Made by a program: the position numbers and the translations under genes. The notes under the pieces are model-generated. The model was not told the origin of the DNA. It ran no database searches and saw nothing but the letters and a program-made list of their open reading frames with translations. Below are positions 12,744-24,100 of a stretch of DNA of 64,000 nt, in pieces. Origin of the DNA: Struthio camelus (lineage: Eukaryota > Chordata > Aves > Struthioniformes > Struthionidae); the NCBI RefSeq assembly GCF_040807025.1, contig NC_090942.1:65304911-65368910 (forward strand), written 5' to 3'. Numbering within the stretch: position 1 is the stretch's first letter; each line of letters opens with the position of its first letter.

Positions 12744-15659
12744 CTATAAAAGGAAAAAAGTGCCACAGCTCTTCAAGAGAAATGAGTATTCCAAACTATC
12801 CCAGACTTAAGGCAACCAAAACAATTCATGGTACACCGATCACACGTTTGAAGTCATGCACTCCTTGCATGAAATCAGCCTAATTCTTAATACCTAACCC
12901 TGCATATAAAGAATATGCTTACACTAATTTCGGTACAAATAGGAGCTTAACTAGGACAGTAGAGAAAGCAATAGGAACTAGAAAAAACCTACACTGAACT
13001 GCATCTTACTGCAGCTAGCTGAACAGTAGCTCTCACTTAGCTTGCTTAAAGCTAGCTTTACACTCCACTCGCAGAAACGACTGCAACGCGAACTTTGTCA
13101 AAAACGGGGCCTGCTGTGAAGCCCTCTGGCTTCTTCACATGATCTACACACGCATGACATATTGAGGAAGCAACCTGGAAGTTTTGCTCATGAAAACTTC
13201 TCACCCCATTTAAAATATTTTACAAATGGAGGAGGTTTTGTTTACAGAGCTTCATTCATCTAGCAAAAATTTCCTATTAACTGCATAAAGAAATAAAAGC
13301 ACGTTCCTCTATATGAATAATACAGATTTTCCCATCTCAAATCCCTTCTCTTGCTCTTTTCCATCAACTTTTCTCTCCATTTGCTTTTCAGTCTCTTCTC
13401 ATATCTGGTCTTTTTAAAAGAGGAAGGAAATAATTTTTGCACACCATTTTCTTTTTTTTTTCCCCCAAGAAAATCCCATGCCAGCAGCTTCTCATTTTCT
13501 TCCAGCAGTCTCCCACCTAAAGACATCTCTGCAACAAAAATGCTCTGAGGACGTAACCATTGTTATTAGGCCACCAGAGACAACATTCGCACTCTCTTAC
13601 GGGTTTGCGGTGATGGAACTTCTTTCAGCTTTCCTACCTCTCCCTATTTTTCCTCTTCTTTGCATCTTTATTTTGCTCTTTCTATGCAGAATGGCATAAA
13701 AAAAATGTTACCTGGTGTCCACTAAATACAAATGATCTCTTTATTGGTTTGATTCTATTTGTCTCAATGGGGAGACAGGTATGCAAAAAGAATATAGAAA
13801 TGAGGAAAAGAAAGAAAGCAAAATGTTTCTATTTGTCATCTCCTGCAGCAGATTGCATCTCTGACATTCTTTTTCAGCTCCCTGACAAAAACTCACAGGA
13901 GCAAAAAACACTGACAAGGATTAGACCCGCCCAGTTCTGCTGTTCTAGTTAGCTCCAATGTAAGCCAACGTAAGGAGCAAGGTACAGTCCTTTTTCTGCA
14001 AAAGACTCCTGCATGGGAGCGTCAGCAGTTTGCATCTTAAGAAGGTAATGGACAAGAGTAAGACCCATATGACCCTTGAAGTATTTTAAATGTTATGTTG
14101 CTTGTGTTGTGCCTGTTCACATAAGTCATGACATAAGTCTCCAAAAACAATAGGTGGGGTTCTTTCACAGGCACCACACTTATTTAAAATTTAAAATTCT
14201 TGTTTTAAGAAGTATTGCACAGCTGACTCCAGAAACCCACAGCTGAGTAAAGCATAAAATATTAAAAAGCATGGAGCAGGGACAAGAGTAATCAGCAGGA
14301 GAGGGCTGAGTCACTTTTAGTAAGATAACAGGGAGTGTAGAGTTTAGTAACATGAATCTGAAGTATTCATAACCTAACTCATGTACATAAGGTACAACTC
14401 CAGTGGGTAGAAGTACAACTATCTACTTCGATTTACGCGTTAGCTCTGTCAGCAAAGCACTAGAAAAGAAGCAGAAGGAAAATCAAGTCTGAGAAAATAC
14501 CACTGTTCTGGGTGAAAAAGAATAACAGAAAGAGCAATAAGAGGCAAGCTATCAGAGAACTCAAGTTAGGGCAACAGGCCTGATGTGAGAAGACAGAAGC
14601 TCTCAAATGACTGCAGGGTAACACTTCAGCTTGAAAATCTACTACAAGGGGAAAGGTACTTTGCTAAATCCATTTCAGAACAGACAGTCCAAACTCCTTC
14701 ACTGAGAGATGAAGCAACAAATTTTCTCCCGTAACTCTTCATCATATCATCAGAGTCAATTCTAATATAGAGTTTGCCTAATCTCCTTCTGCTGTGGCCT
14801 TACAATGAGAACACCTTTAGCTCCTAGATGATGCAAACCAGTGGTCTGGGGGACCAGCTTTCCTGTAAATAGCCCAATCCCAGGTTGAAGACCTCAGCTA
14901 ATCCTTGCCAGTCTAAGAATACTTGAGAGATTAGAAAGGCGAATGTTAGAAAATCCCAAGTGCCAGAGCTATTCAAAGCCTGTTTTATGATGACCTGAGA
15001 CTCTGCGAGATGCTACTAGAAAGGTTTTAGGCTAGGCACTTACAGCAGCGATACTACCAGAAGGACTTACTGGTCATCAGCGCACCTAAAACAAAAGCAA
15101 AACCACCACCCTGTGCTTTTTCTCAACTGCCTTCTACTCCTTATTGCTACCCAAAGCCTTGTTTTATATATGTTGTGTTTTTTTCTTTCAGGCTCCCTGG
15201 CTTCCCTCAGACCACTTTTTCCCAGCATCAGCCCGGAAAACTATCCTCCTTTCCATTTTCAGAATTACTTGTGATTCTCCCATGACCACAGAAGGAAAAG
15301 AAGTTCGGCCTAGGCCCACAGTCCCGTGAGAAGCGCAAGGGGGGTTGGGGAGGGGGGGGGCAGAGGCGCACCCCCAACGCTGCCCTCCAGCAGGCCCGGC
15401 TCCCCCAACTCCACCACCCTGCCACAGGCCACAACCGCAGCTCGGAGGCAGCCGCCGCCATCACCGGCGCCACCCCCAGCGCGGCCTGGCACCGCGCTCT
15501 GGGGACACGGAGATCGCGCGTGGGCTGAACCCCACGCGACAGGGGGGCAGAGACCGCCGCCTCCTCCTTCTCCTCGAGGGCACGACACACAGCCGCCGGG
15601 CCGGGCCTGTTCCCCCCCCCCACGCCCGCGGGCAGCCCCGTCCCCGCCAGGCCGCTCAC
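12744..15659 (-). other. MRPS33: MRPS33 intron 1 (inferred)
   Basis: This 2.9 kb stretch separates the inferred non-coding exon 1 from coding exon 2. The acceptor side (TATAG preceded by pyrimidines) is clear. The donor is inferred at 15,659, where the minus strand reads GCCGCGG then GTGAGCGG. The interior contains a pyrimidine-rich patch at about 13,325-13,690 and nothing else that I recognise. Short open frames here look like chance. Confidence 0.6.
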
Positions 15660-15660
15660 C

Positions 15661-15740
15661 CGCGGCCCGGCTCCGCTCCGAGCTGCTGCGCGGCCCAACG
15701 CAACGGCGGAAACAGCCGGCGAGGGGGGAAGGGCGCCCGT
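15661..15740 (-). other. MRPS33: Probable non-coding exon 1 / 5' UTR of MRPS33
   Basis: On the minus strand a GC-rich segment ends at a consensus donor (G then GTGAGC) at 15,660/15,659, inside the CpG island and just downstream of a palindromic NRF1 site. That is the usual layout for a housekeeping mitochondrial gene with an untranslated first exon. The start site is not determined; pyrimidine-rich CCTTCCCCCC at about 15,721-15,730 is a plausible initiator region. This is inference from position and splice signal; no transcript evidence is available. Confidence 0.5.
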
Positions 15741-15744
15741 TATG

Positions 15745-15754
15745 GCGCATGCGC
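15745..15754. promoter_or_regulatory. NRF1 binding site (GCGCATGCGC)
   Basis: A perfect 10-base palindrome matches the core of the nuclear respiratory factor 1 consensus. NRF1 activates many nuclear genes for mitochondrial proteins, including ribosomal and respiratory ones. It sits just upstream of the inferred MRPS33 first exon, where a functional site would be expected. The site is seen directly; its role is inferred from location and known NRF1 biology. Confidence 0.75.
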
Positions 15755-15999
15755 GGGCGCTGCGCCGCTGAGCCGTCGCGGCGGGTGACGCCGCGCGCGG
15801 CGGCGAAGGTGGGGGGCGGGGTGGCGGGGGACGGGCGGCGACCGTTGCGCGGCGTCGCGAGCGTTGCGCGGCGTGGCGTCCCTTGGCGCTGCTGTGCCCA
15901 GCAGGCGGTCGCCCTCCCTGCTCAGGCGGACGGCGCCTCGGGACGCGCTCACAGGAGCCTCCTTCCTCCCCCCCTGCCCCCCCGGGGGTGTGTCGCACT

Positions 16000-18900
16000 T
16001 TGGATGAGCATGATGGAGACCGTAAGGTCTTGTTGGGAGTTCGTTTCTTCAGCCCTCGAGTAATTTTTGCGTCTCTTTTCTGTCTCCTCGGAGAGGGAAC
16101 ATATACACAGCCCGCCTGTGTATACGCCCACCACCAGGTCACCCGTTTTCATTCTGGTGCACGGAATGACTATTATTTAGTAGCTTACGACCCCCTAGTT
16201 CCTGCCAGTCTGCGTATGCCCTTCATTTCTGGGGCGTACGTAGATTCCTCTTTTTGTGTACGGCACAGCGCTTTGCCTGGGGTGGGCGCATGCAATACAG
16301 ACCTCTTGCCGTCGTGTTGTCCTCGCTTTGCCTGCCTGCCTTCCGTGTGGCTGCTGGAAACAGCATTTAGCAGCCGGCCCAGCCACGGGTCATCGGGGGA
16401 TTTCACCAGAGCCTCAGCTGAAAGCAGTTCCCGTTCGTAACCGGTTTTGACAGTCTGTCAGCTAGTTCTAAGCCCACTTAATATGTGCTTCTCTGATGCT
16501 GTATTATGCTAATTTTTAATCAGCGTCAGGAGGTACTGAATCAGACTCTGTGCAAACATCTGAGTAAATTACAATTATGTGATTTCATTTATAAACCAAA
16601 CGAGTAATGTCATCAAAGAATGAAATTGGGTTCGTCTGACAAGATCTGTTTTTCAGCAAAGCATCCTGACTAGCATCATACATATTGTTATGCCTTGGTC
16701 CTTCCGTGATTTAATTTCCTGTCACCTTTCTGTTACTTGTCTGGGGCTGATCAACCTGATGACCTAGACACCCAGGTCATCTCGCTTGCCCTTTTGGAAC
16801 ATTCGCATAACCTATGATTTCCTTCATATCCCAAAATGTATTCAAAATTAACAACTTACCCAAGATCTCCTTAGCCAGCTCTCCAGGGACTGTTACATGG
16901 AAGTTCCCTAGGCATCCTAATTTAAAAACGTTTATTCTAGTAGGTGTTGTTTACCATCTTCCTTAGTTACTAAGGGACTGGAAAGTACTTCATCATTACT
17001 AGATAATAAAGTACCTCAACCTTAATCTTTTCAGATATGGAATGGAAAAGGTTAACATTTCTGCCACTTCTGTACCATTTTCTCTATCTAGTAGTAGGCC
17101 TATTGCTAGGATCTTTTCTGTTCTTAATATACTTGTACTCCCCCCCCCCCCACCTTACAGTCCTTAGTCACACCAGTCACGCATTTTATCTAGTCTTCAT
17201 TTTTTATAACATTTTCCCTATATTTTTGCCTTTCTACATTGTTCTATACCATATTTTTAACTTTGAATTGTTTCCATCACCTTGCTGCTGAGCCAGGATT
17301 GCCCTTTAGCCAAAACAGTCCTTTTTGTTAATTAGGGAATCATGGCTTTTAGACTATGTAGTGAGCTTATAAGAATTCTCAAGTTTTATTCATATTTCTC
17401 TCTGTATTTTTGTGTCAATTTTTCTCAGCATTTATCTCATCTTGAGGGCGACAGTCTTTCTGAAGCATCTCTGTGTATACGTTTTGGGACTGTCCTTTTT
17501 CACTCGTAATTATTGTAATCAGGTTGTGATTGCTGGTTCCTAAGCAACCGCCATTTTCCTGTCCCATGATTAAGTTGTTTAACATGAGTTTCAAAATACC
17601 TTTCGCATATCGACTGGAATAACTTTTATCCCAGAGAATAAATTTTAGAAACTGCAATGAGACATGGGTGCTGGCTATATGAATTTTTTCTCATATAGCT
17701 GTTTTTGTACATTAGAGGAATAACTAGTCTGATTCTCTGTAGCCATCTCCACTTCGTTCCACGCCTCCTGAATTGAGTTAATTGGGATAAGTTACTGTCT
17801 CTGTATTTCTAAAACAATGATGCATTTTAATGTGGAACGTTACCATCTCACATCTTCAAATTGCTTTATATTTCTTAAAAGGACTATAGCAGAATATTTT
17901 AATTTTCCAATTTGGTGAATTACCCTGACTGTTTCAGTAATGTTAATTAGATCTCATTTCTCCTCATCAATGAAAATGTTCAATTCTGCTTGCATGTTAC
18001 CCAAACTCAGAAACTGGCATGTAAACCATTGAAAAATGTCCCTCTGACTATTCATTGGCCTAAAAATTGACCCGATAGCATGGTCCTCATTCTATTTCTG
18101 TTTTCGTGCAGCATTATCACCCTGGTATCTGATTGTCTAGAATTACTCTGCTTTGTTTCAAGTAAGAGGCGTTGTATGGATTAGGCTAATGTAAGAATTG
18201 TGGCTGTTCATGAATAGGGCAGCAGTCAAACTGGCTCTCTTCTCATAGTTACCAATTGCAGTCACCATGCAAAGATTCTCTCTTCAGAGATCACATGTTG
18301 TTTCCTCCCTCCTGCAAGCACAAAAATGCATAACTGTGCATGCAAGGAGCTCCAACGAGGCTTTTTTTGCTTAGAAGTAAGCACGCATATGTACAGGTCT
18401 GCATTAGTTCATTTCCTATGTCTTTTTTCCTTTCAAAGCAGTTGTTCTTCCAAATATTACTAAATCTGAGGCCAAGCATGAAGTGGAAATGTATTTTCAC
18501 AACAGCATGTTTTTCGTTATTACATCATTGTTGCTACTTTGGGTGCGAGGAGGATGGCATGCAAAGCCAGAATTAGAGTGCCAGCACAAGGCAGTCTACA
18601 AACGCTCAGGAAGGCATATCAAGGTCACAGCAATCAACAAAGCCACAACTCAAGATGTCTGCAAATTTGCAGGTGTGGAGCGAGGTGTATTTTACAAACC
18701 ATAAAGCCATAAATGGTCTTGAGTACCTCATCTGAGGGCTGCCTGTCCCTCCCCACATTCTGCCAGGGAGTTTAAGTTCTGTGAGGTCCTGGGTTTCCCC
18801 ATGGAGGACATTGTCTGGGACATACTCCCTGAGATGGGAGAACAGCTTAGGCAGGCCAGTCCCCATTCTGCTGGGCTAGCAGTGCTGTAACCTGCATCCC

Positions 18901-20920
18901 CATGAATAATCACCATCAGTGGTATACAGGTGGCTGCCTTCCTATTTCAGCTGCTGGTGATGACATTCAGGATGATGACTGAACTGGAGTCCAGTCCCGT
19001 TATTATTGGGCCTCTAGTTACAGAAGGTGTTTCTTTGCTTAAATTTCTTAGTTATCACTATAGGAGGAGATAGGAGAGGGGAAGGCATGGAAACATAATG
19101 CACTCATTCGTCCCTGTCTGCCTTCACACTAGTGCGGAATGATGGGATGGTTATTGAGATAGGGTGCACAAAAGCTAGCCCTCCGGTTCCTGAAGCTGGC
19201 GGTGTAGAGAGTGCTATGCACAGTCACCTGTCTAATCAGACCTTTGCGATGTTATTCATGTAGAACCGGAGGTATGCTGCAAAAAGATTTGCGGAATCTT
19301 TTGGACAAATAAATTGAACGTCCTTGCTCTGAGCTTTTCACAGTCCAAATTAGACTTGACACACTAAGGGATGATAATAACAGGGAATGGAAGGAAGCAG
19401 CAGAGGCTGACAATAGAAAGAAGATTTGTGATAAGCTGAATTTTATATATGTGTTGTTGGAGCCTCCTGAGCTTTTTGTTCTAAATAGAGTGAAGTGTTT
19501 GGACTCGTTGGCAATTATTTAGAAGATCAGTGGCAGACAAGTGAGCAAAATAAATGAAACCTTGGAAAAGAGTTAAAAGAGAGTGAGTTGACGTGGGACT
19601 GGGAAACAAAGCAGGCACTCTGTGCATGGGGACTGTTGTGATGGAAAGAGATCAAGGGAACAAAGAAACATGCAAGGAGTGCATGCAGAGCAGCAAGTCA
19701 GAGAGACCTCATAATAAAGGACAGGGAAACCTCTTTACAGATAGTTGGCAATAACTTGTAATGATCTGGAGTTACAGGTCCTGTTGTGTGCATGTTTTAG
19801 TTATAACAATGTTAAAGATCCTAAAGGTAGGATTTTGACAAAATACAACACTTGAGCCAGCAGGAAATTGTCCCGAGAAGGCGAAGGTATATCCAGAAAG
19901 AAAAGTAAGATCCGTTTGTTTATTGACACCTGTTTATTGACACTTTCAAGGAAAGAGAGTCTGATTTTTTTTTTTTGTTGTTCTTGGAAAATGAGGCATT
20001 TGAGTAGTTCCTGTACTGGACAGTTATCAACCTCAGTCCTAACTCGTAGAACTTAGGACATTAGAACAGGCATCTCGTGCTGTAAGACAATCCCTAACAT
20101 TTTCTTGTTATAAATATTGATTTGAGGAAACAAAACAGTCTTCATCTGAGTCAGGTAGAAGGACCCTTTGTGCATTTGGTAAAACTGCATTGGCTATTGT
20201 CTATGTTTCTTATTCATTTTTAGGTGATCATGATTAATCTGTGAACTTCAATTGCGTTTTGTTACACAGCAATTTATGCTGAGCCGTGCAGATGTCTAGC
20301 AGTGCAAATCCCCCTGGAGAGAAAGTGTTGTATTAAAAGGTTGTCAGACTTTGGGTGGGCATTTGAAGGATATTTTGACTTTAAAATAACTCATCAAACT
20401 AGTGCCTCAGAATGAAATCCACAAAGATGCAGCTATTGCATACTGCCACTTCAGCTATCTGACACTAGAAACTCTTGGGAGGGAGATGCAGCATAAAAGA
20501 AAAATAGAAATTATTTTTCAAAGCCAGTTTGCGTCTTGAGCTCATTGCTTTCCCAGACAGCAGGGCAGTTGAGGCAGCATTCTTGCCTCCTGGGAAAAGA
20601 CAGCAGGTGCTCTTTCTCTTTCTCTCTCTTTCTCTCTCACACTCTCCTGATGTCCTCTGACTGATACTTGAAATAGTATTGACAGTTCTCCAGAGGAACT
20701 GTAGCATGACCATTTTTAATGGAAGATGAGCTGTTCAGCATAGCAGGGGGTGTATGAGGCTGAACAGGCAAGCAAGGGGTGGGAGAGAATGCAGTAAATC
20801 TCCACTCATCTACATGTTTGTCATTTAGACTGACTGATTTGTAGTTCAGCAGTATGTCACCATAAACTATCAGTGATAGAGCTGAATGAAATATTTAAGG
20901 CTGAAGAGAAGTATTTCTTT
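16000..20920. other. Intergenic, mostly featureless
   Basis: Sequence between the two genes. A C-run (about 11 bases) lies near 17,141 and a T-run near 19,967. The stretch 19,330-19,760 is purine-rich and may be a decayed repeat, but I cannot assign it. No coding exon is recognisable. Confidence 0.5.
20605..20650. repeat. TC-rich microsatellite
   Basis: This is an imperfect CTTT/CTCTCT tract of about 40 bases, with all pyrimidines on the plus strand up to the CACACTCTCC end. It is a simple repeat with no recognised role. Confidence 0.8.
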
Positions 20921-20929
20921 GTGGTTAGA

Positions 20930-21110
20930 TCAAGGAACTGGGAATGAGGATTGTTGAATCCTGTTCTATTTGTAGCTCTGTTACTAAGTCACTGGATGAC
21001 CTTAAGTAAGTTAATTAACCTATCTGCCGTTTTACCTCTCTGTAGACTGGGGACAATAATGTCTCCTTTAGAAATGGGCTGTGAGGGATAATTGATCAGT
21101 AGAAAATGCT
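20930..21110 (+). mobile_element. MIR/CORE-SINE-like element
   Basis: The stretch reads TTTGTAGCTCTGTTACTAAG, TCACTGGATGACCTTAAGTA, AGTTAATTAACCTATCTGCC and then GTAGACTGGGGACAATAATG. It follows the MIR core in order: GGCTCTGCCACTTACTAGCT, GACCTTGGGCAAGTCACTTA, ACCTCTCTGAGCCTCAGTTT, then TGTAAAATGGGGATAATAAT. This is one of the clearest SINE matches in the window, although well diverged. Confidence 0.75.
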
Positions 21111-24100
21111 TCAGCTTCCCCTAGTGAAAAACATACTTTACCAACAACATACCTCATATGCAGAAAAACTTTTAACAGGAACAGTAACAAAGGCACATAA
21201 TGTTGGCTGGAACAAAGAATTGCAGAGGGAAGGAAAAGAAAAGAAAAAAATGACGGAATCAACAGAAAAGAGAAGAAATAATGGAGACATCTGGCTCTGC
21301 TGATAAAAGCTCTTGAAGTTTCTCTCCCATCCTCCCTTGCAGAACCTATCTGAAAGGACATCCATCAAGGTTTTCAAACTAAGGAAAAACAGCTGTCCAT
21401 CTCTAACTCTGTTTAACCAAGTGTAAGAAAGAGGAGTGAATAAAAAATGTTCTAGCAATAAAATTCCTAGGAAGATAACCATCTCTTAAACAGAAAATGT
21501 GAGGAGATTAGGCAGTTTGTCTGAGTTAGAGTATCTGTCTGTGGATTCTGAGGTGGCCTACTCTTAGCAAGATGCTGTCTTGAGTCTAGATCTCTTGGGC
21601 TTGCAGGCTGCGGTCGCCCCTGCTGACCTCTGTGGTGCATTCCAATCCATATATTCTCTCACTCTTTTCCCATTTTAGGTCCCTTCCTGTCTTAGGGTAT
21701 CCAGACCAATGCTGACAACAGGATACATCATTATCACTTCAGGAGCACTCTGAATACCGACTTCCTGACTACCTGATTTGTCAGGTTTCCCAAGATCTGG
21801 CTGGACTCCCAGGGACCCATCCTCTCAGTAGCACTCTTTGTAGTCCTAAGTGTCCCTGACTAGCCTTTCCTCCTTCTGTAGTCTTTTGGAGGCAGAGCTA
21901 GGGAAAAAAGACAATCCCTTGAGAACCTTTGCTTTGAGTTTGGAGTTCTTCACCCCAATCCTGGGGGGTGACATGAAGCTACCGTTCACTATGCAGGCCT
22001 GTGCAGTGGATGTACAGAACATGATTTTGCACGGCATTGCTGTGCACCAGCATTCCTCTTTGTTTCGGAATTTGCCTGTCTAGAGAAACATGAGAAACAT
22101 AATCTCACTAGCATTTCTCAGCCTCGGTGTCTTCAAACTGTGCGAGCATTCTTTGGTGTGGTGGTTCTTTGGATTCAAGTTTGTGGTTCAAATGTTATGC
22201 CTGTGAGTACTAAAGTTCTTTTTCTTCTTTTTCTCTTCCTTGGGAAATTTTATTCCCTAGTCCACTTCCCTGAAAACAAGCAAGAGAATTATCTTCTCCC
22301 AGGCCAATCTCTTTAATATACCTATTGTGCGGAGTACAGCCGTTAAGGCTTAGCACTCTTCATTTTTTCTTCTTTGGTAGGTACATGCTAGAGGCCTTTC
22401 TAGCAAAAGTAAATAAATGTAGATCTTCCATGGGCAGCAGTTTTCACAGCAGCTGCCATGATGACTATGCTGTACATGACTGAATACGCCAAATAATTGT
22501 CAAGTGTACAATAAGCTCTTCATTTTCCCCTGCTCTATAAAGTAGTCGTCACAGACTACTCTCTAGAGGTGCTGACACCTTTCCTTGTCAGTTGCTTGCC
22601 CTGAGTGGTTGAGGCTCAGTTCCACTTTATGAATGGCCCTGCTCTATTCAATGCTAACACTGGATTCAAAGTAAGGCTAAGTTTGCTGCCGTCTCTTAGA
22701 GTTGTCCTCCTGCCTAGCTGTTATTACACTGGGCTTCCTGGAAGTGCAGGAGATCCCTTCAAATGCTCTGCTTTCCTCAGTTAAACCGACGAGCAGCTAA
22801 CTACTGCTGGGCTTCAAAATCCAGCTGCATCCTGCCTGGCTGCCCAGTCTGCCCCACTAATGGGTCAGTTCTGCTATGAACAGGACTTACGGAAACGGCA
22901 ACAAGGGGCTGAGCACACAGAACCTGGCTTTCCGCGGATTCTTCACAATCGTAGCTCCTGCTGCTGGGAGGTAAGTCAGTAGCAACCAGTCGAGTGCCGC
23001 AGGCGGTCTCCGACTGTAAAACGTCTTGAATACGGGGCTGCGGAGATCATTCTGGCCCTAAGCCAGATATGTGGGAGGAAATGGAGATCTGTTTGTCGGT
23101 GACCAGACTACCTATCCTGGCTGGACACTCCAAACAGGCCTTTCCCTGAAATGCTTTGTACCTACAAGGTTTGCATCCATTCACTGCACTGTAAGCATCC
23201 AAACTGTTGCTGTAAAGCACTTGAAGGTGTCCGGCTTCTGGAAGGTGCTCTAGAACAGAGACATTAAGCTGTAGGTTTCTGTAAATGCTTCATTTTCTAT
23301 GTCAGCTTTAGAGGTAGGATATATTGGATTGTAATTTTCAATGAAAAATAACAACGGCATGTGGGACTAACTGCTGTTGTGATCCCAACTCAGTGTTGGC
23401 AGAAGAAAAAGAGTCAGTAAGGAGCTTCTCTCAACTTGCAGAAAACCGGCACCAGTAGCAGTTCTGCTTAAATATATAGATGTTCTTTCCTCCTCTTTCC
23501 TTCATTCTTTGTTAAGACTAACAAACCAATGACAATTGTATGGAAACTGCAATTCCTTGCTTAGGAATTCTTCATCTTTTCCTGCTGTGTGTTTCCCACC
23601 TGGAGCTATAATCCTCTCATTGTGAGCTAATCACTTCCTCAACAACCAATTGTGATAGCCCAGCGTGCAAGTTTCAGGTGGGAAAATAAACTGCAGAAAC
23701 AGATGAATTCTGAAGAAGTAAAGCCTTTATTTTCATGGAAAATGCTGATAATAAAGAACAAGAAGAGCTAAACGCAAAACTGTTGGAGATAGCAATGGAC
23801 TTATGTCTAAATAGAATGTTTAGCATCCTAGATGTCAGGTGCTTTTACACTCCCGCGTGTGTGTGTGCACACACACACATATATATATTTTTTCTTTTCT
23901 GATTTTAAGTGAATCTAGTCAGCTAGGACTTCACAGCCAAATGAAATTCGTAAAGATTGCAGTCATACTTCTGATTCATGTTCCAAAATGGAGGAATGTT
24001 TTTAGAGAATATGATTTTTCTAAGCAGGTGCTATTTTTGGCTTTGCTTATTGTTTTCTTTCTAGTCCCTCCTGTGATGATTTTTCATGATCTTTTATGAA

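Larger units (their letters stand above)
10345..15740 (-). other. MRPS33: MRPS33 transcription unit (three exons, approximate ends)
   Basis: This span covers the inferred gene. Non-coding exon 1 lies in the CpG island at about 15,661-15,740, coding exon 2 at 12,743-12,488, and terminal exon 3 starts at 10,763 and ends at a poly(A) signal near 10,378. Introns are about 2.9 kb and 1.7 kb, and all inferred junctions are GT-AG. Gene identity rests on the two coding exons, which join in frame into a 106-residue protein. The transcript start and the poly(A) cleavage point are inferences; the coding part is directly visible. In human 7q34 the gene lies between BRAF and TMEM178B, which agrees with TMEM178B being found to the right on the opposite strand. 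Confidence 0.85.
15320..15960. promoter_or_regulatory. MRPS33: CpG island and promoter of MRPS33
   Basis: This is the densest CpG cluster in the window: long runs of CCGCC, GCGCGC and CGGCG sit in otherwise AT-rich DNA. It lies 5' of MRPS33 on its own strand. It contains a perfect NRF1 palindrome at 15,745-15,754 and two G-quadruplex-type G-run clusters on the plus strand at 15,339-15,360 and 15,809-15,834. Open frames of 150-300 residues on both strands here result from high GC and few stops. They are proline/arginine/glycine-rich, resemble no protein I know, and are not annotated as genes. CpG-island promoters often fire in both directions, so a divergent plus-strand non-coding transcript is possible. 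Confidence 0.85.

Noticed and set aside
15228-16142. 304-codon minus-strand and 245-codon plus-strand open frames in the CpG island
   Set aside because: They are Pro/Arg/Gly/Ala-rich, present on both strands and several frames at once, and coincide exactly with the high-GC island where stop codons are rare. No domain or homology is recognisable.
16755-16800. GATGACCT...AGGTCATC as a CR1 3' end or nuclear-receptor element
   Set aside because: It has only 8-base arms, with no collinear CR1 text around it. The spacing does not match a standard receptor half-site pair.
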